NCBI GenBank assembly: GCA_044371675.1
Contig: JBILTF010000089.1
Coordinates: 1-8,903, forward strand
Reading direction: 5' to 3'
From: CAIZGX01 sp044371675
Lineage (GTDB): Bacteria; Bacteroidota; Bacteroidia; Flavobacteriales_D; Sanyastnellaceae
DNA: 8,903 nucleotides
How positions within the stretch are numbered: the stretch's first letter is position 1; every line of letters starts with the position of its first letter. The position numbers and the translations under genes are program-made. Positions 6,037 to 8,903 of this stretch are shown in pieces. Under the pieces are notes generated by a model. That model saw only the letters and a list, made by a program, of their open reading frames with translations, made no database searches and was not told the origin of the DNA.

Positions 6037-7932
6037 ATGAAGAAAATCTACTTATTAGGTTTGTTCACAGCTGTAGCGAGTGTATCATTCGCACAATGGT
6101 CAGTGCAACAATCACCAGCGCGCAGAACTTTCACAAGAAGTGAAATTTCTCCAAAAGCCAGCATCCGTCAAGAAATGGCTTCATCTATCAATTGGAGCAA
6201 CCGTGTTGTTCTTCTAACTGAAGACTTCCAAAGTGTAACTGGAGCATTACCAGGTGCATTGCCAACAGGATGGTCAACTAACCAAGTTGTTCAAGCTGAT
6301 GGTACTGACGGAAATGCGTTCAAAACGCACAACAGCACAACAGCTAACGGCGGGGGTTACTGGCCGGTTCCACAAGTAGGAGTAGGAAATAAATTCGCAG
6401 GTGTGAATGATGATGATATTCCATGTGACTGCGACAACGTAGATTCTTACATTCAGTCTCCAACTATGGATTTTTCTGTTGCAACTAACATTGCTATTTC
6501 ATTTGATATTTTCCACGACAAGGGTTTCCAAGGTGGTGATGCAACATTGCAAATCTCTACCGATGGTGGTCTTAATTTCAGTATACGTTCTATCGGAGTA
6601 GATGACACCGGAGCAAACATTGATGTATTTCCAATAGACCAGGATTACTGGCAGTCTATCATCGTTCCTTTGTACGATGTTACTGCATCTAACGTAATTA
6701 TTCGTTTCCAATGGACTGACGCTGGAGCATGGGCTTCAGGTTTCGCAGTGGATAACATCGTAGTTGGTGAACTTCCAGCAAGCGATATCCGTGTTGTAAA
6801 AACAAAAGTTGGAGACTGGAACCAAGCAAACTTCGGTTTAGGTTTCTGGGATTACAACAGAGTACCTGTTACTCAAGTTAGCCCCGTTCACGCTACATCT
6901 GTAATCTTCAACGGTGGTACCAGCGATCAAGTTGATGCTACAATGAACTATGAAGTAACTTTCAACGGAACTGCTGTTGCTGGTTCTCCATTCGCTGCTG
7001 ATCAAACTTCTGCAGCTTTCTTGTCATTAGACAAGGACACTATTTCTGTTTCAACTACTTGGACTCCAAATGCTATAGGTACCATTCAAGTTGTTGCTAC
7101 CACAACTTCAGTTACTGGAGATGATGTTGCTAGTAACAACACTGGAACTGCTTCAATGGAAATCACAGACTTCACTTATGGTCGCGATGGAGATGCTGCA
7201 CAAGCTTTCTTTGGTCCAGAATCAGATTTCGAATACGGTAACTTGTTTGATATTTATGCTGACGATCAATTCGGTGCTATTGACGTTGCAATCGGAGCTG
7301 GTTCAGCTGCTGGTGATCCAATCATTGGACGTATCTACCTTTGGGAAGGATTCGACGCTAACAATGATCCTATCTTTACAGATATCGGAATGGAGACGTT
7401 GGAGTACATCTTCACTGGTAACGAATTCAACAGCGTTGGTGAAAACACTTTCGTAACACTTCCTTTCGCTTCTGCTGTAACTCTTAACGCAGACAACACT
7501 TACTTGGTTGTTGTTTCTTGTGTAACTGGAACTCGTATTCCAGTTTCAGGTAGCAACGAGTGGGTTGTTTCTTGGTTGTATGACGGTACTTCTTGGAGTG
7601 CTACCGGATCAGTTCCAATGGTTCGTTTGAACTCTGACGAAACTGCTGCTGTTGCTTCAGTTAACGCAACAACTTCTTTCGAATTGGCTCAAAACATGCC
7701 TAACCCATCTAACGGTAACACAACAATCGTTTACAACCTTCCAAGCAATGAGCGTGTAACTTTAACAGTTCGCGATTTGACTGGACGTGTTGTTGCTGTA
7801 ACTAACGAAGGTGTTAAGCCAGCTGGTAAAAACATGATTTCTATGAATACTTCAGCTTTTGGTGCAGGTGTTTACACTTACACAATCACTGCAGGTTCTT
7901 CAAGTTTGACAAAACAAATGATGGTGAAATAA
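6037..7932 (+). CDS. Secreted T9SS type A sorting-domain protein with jelly-roll-like domain
   Basis: Predicted surface or secreted protein of 631 residues, exported by Sec and then across the outer membrane by the type IX system. Seen: a signal peptide MKKIYLLGLFTAVASVSFA with likely cleavage before Q20 and no lipobox; a jelly-roll-like region (about 55-245) resembling choice-of-anchor J or cleaved-adhesin domains, with the acidic, cysteine-containing NDDDIPCDCDNVDSYIQSP (124-142), LQISTDGG (171-178) and FAVDNIVV (236-243); an Ig-like or CARDB-like stretch (about 250-378) rich in T, V and S; an unassigned beta-rich region (about 385-530); and the C-terminal sorting domain (about 548-631) with QNMPNPSNG, LTGRVV and a final GVYTYTITAG...KQMMVK. 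No protease or glycosidase motif is visible, so its role (adhesion, binding or matrix) is unknown. Codon use is markedly biased toward T-ending GCT, GTT, ACT and CGT, unlike the neighbours, suggesting abundant expression. It has its own promoter candidate and a strong terminator, so it is probably transcribed alone. The next gene encodes a related protein. Confidence 0.92.
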   Translation: MKKIYLLGLFTAVASVSFAQWSVQQSPARRTFTRSEISPKASIRQEMASSINWSNRVVLLTEDFQSVTGALPGALPTGWSTNQVVQADGTDGNAFKTHNSTTANGGGYWPVPQVGVGNKFAGVNDDDIPCDCDNVDSYIQSPTMDFSVATNIAISFDIFHDKGFQGGDATLQISTDGGLNFSIRSIGVDDTGANIDVFPIDQDYWQSIIVPLYDVTASNVIIRFQWTDAGAWASGFAVDNIVVGELPASDIRVVKTKVGDWNQANFGLGFWDYNRVPVTQVSPVHATSVIFNGGTSDQVDATMNYEVTFNGTAVAGSPFAADQTSAAFLSLDKDTISVSTTWTPNAIGTIQVVATTTSVTGDDVASNNTGTASMEITDFTYGRDGDAAQAFFGPESDFEYGNLFDIYADDQFGAIDVAIGAGSAAGDPIIGRIYLWEGFDANNDPIFTDIGMETLEYIFTGNEFNSVGENTFVTLPFASAVTLNADNTYLVVVSCVTGTRIPVSGSNEWVVSWLYDGTSWSATGSVPMVRLNSDETAAVASVNATTSFELAQNMPNPSNGNTTIVYNLPSNERVTLTVRDLTGRVVAVTNEGVKPAGKNMISMNTSAFGAGVYTYTITAGSSSLTKQMMVK

Positions 7933-7941
7933 TCCATTTAC

Positions 7942-7957
7942 TTTCCTTGAAAGGAAA
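7942..7957. repeat. Small inverted repeat overlapping the terminator's left arm
   Basis: TTTCCTT-GA-AAGGAAA is a perfect 7+2+7 bp inverted repeat 9 bp after the stop codon. Its last three A residues (7955-7957) are also the outermost bases of the terminator stem, so the two hairpins compete at their edge. It may help protect the 3' end or may be chance; the short centre makes a stable hairpin unlikely without opening the inner pairs. Confidence 0.45.
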
Positions 7958-7986
7958 AAGTCCCGCACAATGCGGGACTTTTTTTT
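7955..7986 (+). terminator. Strong rho-independent terminator
   Basis: A perfect 13-bp stem (AAAAAGTCCCGCA, 7955-7967, with TGCGGGACTTTTT, 7971-7983) closes a CAA loop. The T-run is eight bases long (7979-7986), and the G+C-rich core GTCCCGC pairs without mismatch. It lies 22 bp after the stop codon of the 6037 gene and separates that transcript from the gene at 8050. The A-run on the left side would give weaker termination for opposite-strand transcripts, but no leftward gene needs it. Confidence 0.95.
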
Positions 7987-8049
7987 GCTCAATGGATTTA
8001 CCTATTGAAAGATTTATTACCTTCCCGTTATAAAATTAAACTTGATAAG

Positions 8050-8903
8050 ATGAAAAAACTTTTTACTCTATTTTGCGCCATTGGGCTAGTTTCTTCTGCA
8101 GTAGCTCAGAAGTCGCATATTATCGAAAACAAAGCCGCTCTTAAGTCACTAACACAGGAAGAAATAGAGCACGCTGCTCATGCTAAAACAGCTCCACGCA
8201 CTTCCAATAATAATCGTGTAATTGCATATAGCCAAGATTTCTCAAATGGATTTGACGATATGACTCACGAAGACAGCAGCCCTAACGGCACTATTTGGAT
8301 GGTTGCAAATAACTTATCTCCTGCTGGTGAATACACTTCAAATTTCCCGCCTCTTGCATCTCCCATAACTGGGAATGGATGGGTGATTTTCGACTGCGAT
8401 TTGTATAATACACCATTGGCAACCCCTGAAGATGTTAATGGAACCCTTACCACTCCAGCTATTGATTGTAGCACTTTATCCTCTGTAATTGTTGAATGGT
8501 CCCAATACTTCATTTATTGCTGCTTCTCTACGTCACCATTGACGCTAGAAGTTTCAACAGACGGAGGAACGAACTGGACTGTTTTCCCGGCAAACGGGAA
8601 CTTCACTCCAAGCGCAAACTCATTTTCTGCTAACCCATTGAACACACGTGTTGATATTTCGTGCGCTGCCGCAGGACAGTCAAACGTATTGGTTCGTTGG
8701 GGATACAACACATCAGCTGCAGCAGGTTACACTCACTATTTCTGGGGAATCGATGATATTGAAATCTTCGACAATTCAATTGTAAACGATCTAGAAATTC
8801 TTCAAGTAACGAACGGAGACGTTGTAAGTATCTGGGAATACCGTGTTACTCCTTTCGAACAGCGCGTCTACGCTGCCGATGGTGGGCTAAATGTTGGGGT
8901 TGT
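8050..8903 (+). CDS. Secreted protein with jelly-roll-like domain, 3' end cut by window edge
   Basis: The frame is open from the ATG at 8050 to the right edge (284 complete codons plus two bases), so the C-terminus is unseen. Seen: a signal peptide MKKLFTLFCAIGLVSSAVA with likely cleavage before Q20; a charged stretch (about 21-58) that may be a propeptide or linker; then a beta-rich region (about 58-241) laid out like the protein encoded at 6037: YSQDFSNGF (60-68), WVIFDCDLYN (111-120), TPAIDCSTLS (135-144), LEVSTDGGTNW (166-176) and FWGIDDIEIFD (231-241). This resembles the choice-of-anchor J or cleaved-adhesin type of extracellular domain. Six cysteines lie in the exported part (116, 140, 157, 158, 205 and one fewer pair partner is not obvious), so disulfides are possible but not assignable. 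Codon use is ordinary, unlike the 6037 gene. A T9SS sorting domain at the missing C-terminus is expected but not shown. It is separated from the upstream gene by a strong terminator, so it needs its own promoter; I see no convincing one. Confidence 0.85.
   Translation, partial: MKKLFTLFCAIGLVSSAVAQKSHIIENKAALKSLTQEEIEHAAHAKTAPRTSNNNRVIAYSQDFSNGFDDMTHEDSSPNGTIWMVANNLSPAGEYTSNFPPLASPITGNGWVIFDCDLYNTPLATPEDVNGTLTTPAIDCSTLSSVIVEWSQYFIYCCFSTSPLTLEVSTDGGTNWTVFPANGNFTPSANSFSANPLNTRVDISCAAAGQSNVLVRWGYNTSAAAGYTHYFWGIDDIEIFDNSIVNDLEILQVTNGDVVSIWEYRVTPFEQRVYAADGGLNVGV

Noticed and set aside
7091..7456. Leucine-rich plus-strand frame inside the 6037 gene
   Set aside because: An out-of-frame shadow created by the biased codons of the real gene; no start context or domain.
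7993..8025. Promoter for the gene at 8050 (TACCTTCC at 8018-8025 as a -7 box)
   Set aside because: The box has two mismatches to TAnnTTTG and no TTG lies at 21 bp upstream, so support is too thin.
8265..8711. Two adjacent minus-strand open frames
   Set aside because: They are antisense to the signal-peptide-bearing secreted protein gene starting at 8050, which explains this stretch better.
6037..8903. The secreted proteins as Tat substrates because tatC is adjacent
   Set aside because: Their signal peptides begin MKK with no twin-arginine motif and look like ordinary Sec signals.

Overview
The window looks like chromosomal DNA from a member of the Bacteroidota, most likely a flavobacterium-like lineage. 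Four things point there: two secreted proteins of the type IX secretion (T9SS) cargo style, promoter-like boxes close to the Bacteroidota -33/-7 pattern instead of sigma70 boxes, no Shine-Dalgarno sequences ahead of the starts, and a long acyl-CoA dehydrogenase and a cysteine-less RecQ of a kind I associate with this phylum. Base composition is moderate to low in G+C, judged by eye. I see no mobile element, tRNA, rRNA or CRISPR array.

Left part (1-4150): a complete acyl-CoA dehydrogenase gene of the VLCAD/ACAD9-like long form (fatty acid beta-oxidation) runs rightward and meets a leftward recQ helicase gene, with 22 bp between their stop codons. RecQ has a full helicase core, but its RQC region has lost every zinc-binding cysteine, and it carries an acidic C-terminal extension.

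Middle (4150-5933): reading divergently from recQ is a two-gene unit with a 5-bp gap. The first gene encodes a KpsF/GutQ/KdsD-type arabinose-5-phosphate isomerase (Kdo/LPS precursor synthesis) and probably starts at GTG within a few bases of its promoter. The second encodes TatC, the core of the twin-arginine translocase.

Right part (5934-8903): the 103-bp gap after tatC is dense with signals: a perfect 9+1+9 palindrome, a -33/-7 promoter candidate, and a perfect 22-bp tandem duplication that doubles the -7 box. It drives a 631-residue secreted protein with a Sec signal peptide, a jelly-roll-like N-terminal domain and a T9SS type A C-terminal sorting domain. Its codon use is strongly biased, and a textbook rho-independent terminator follows. 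A second, related secreted protein starts at 8050 and runs off the right edge.

The conserved-looking part (recQ, kdsD, tatC) is housekeeping. The most interesting parts are the architecture of the 5934-6036 control region, the zinc-less RecQ, and the side-by-side pair of related T9SS-style proteins. I found no convincing evidence of a wholly new multi-gene system.
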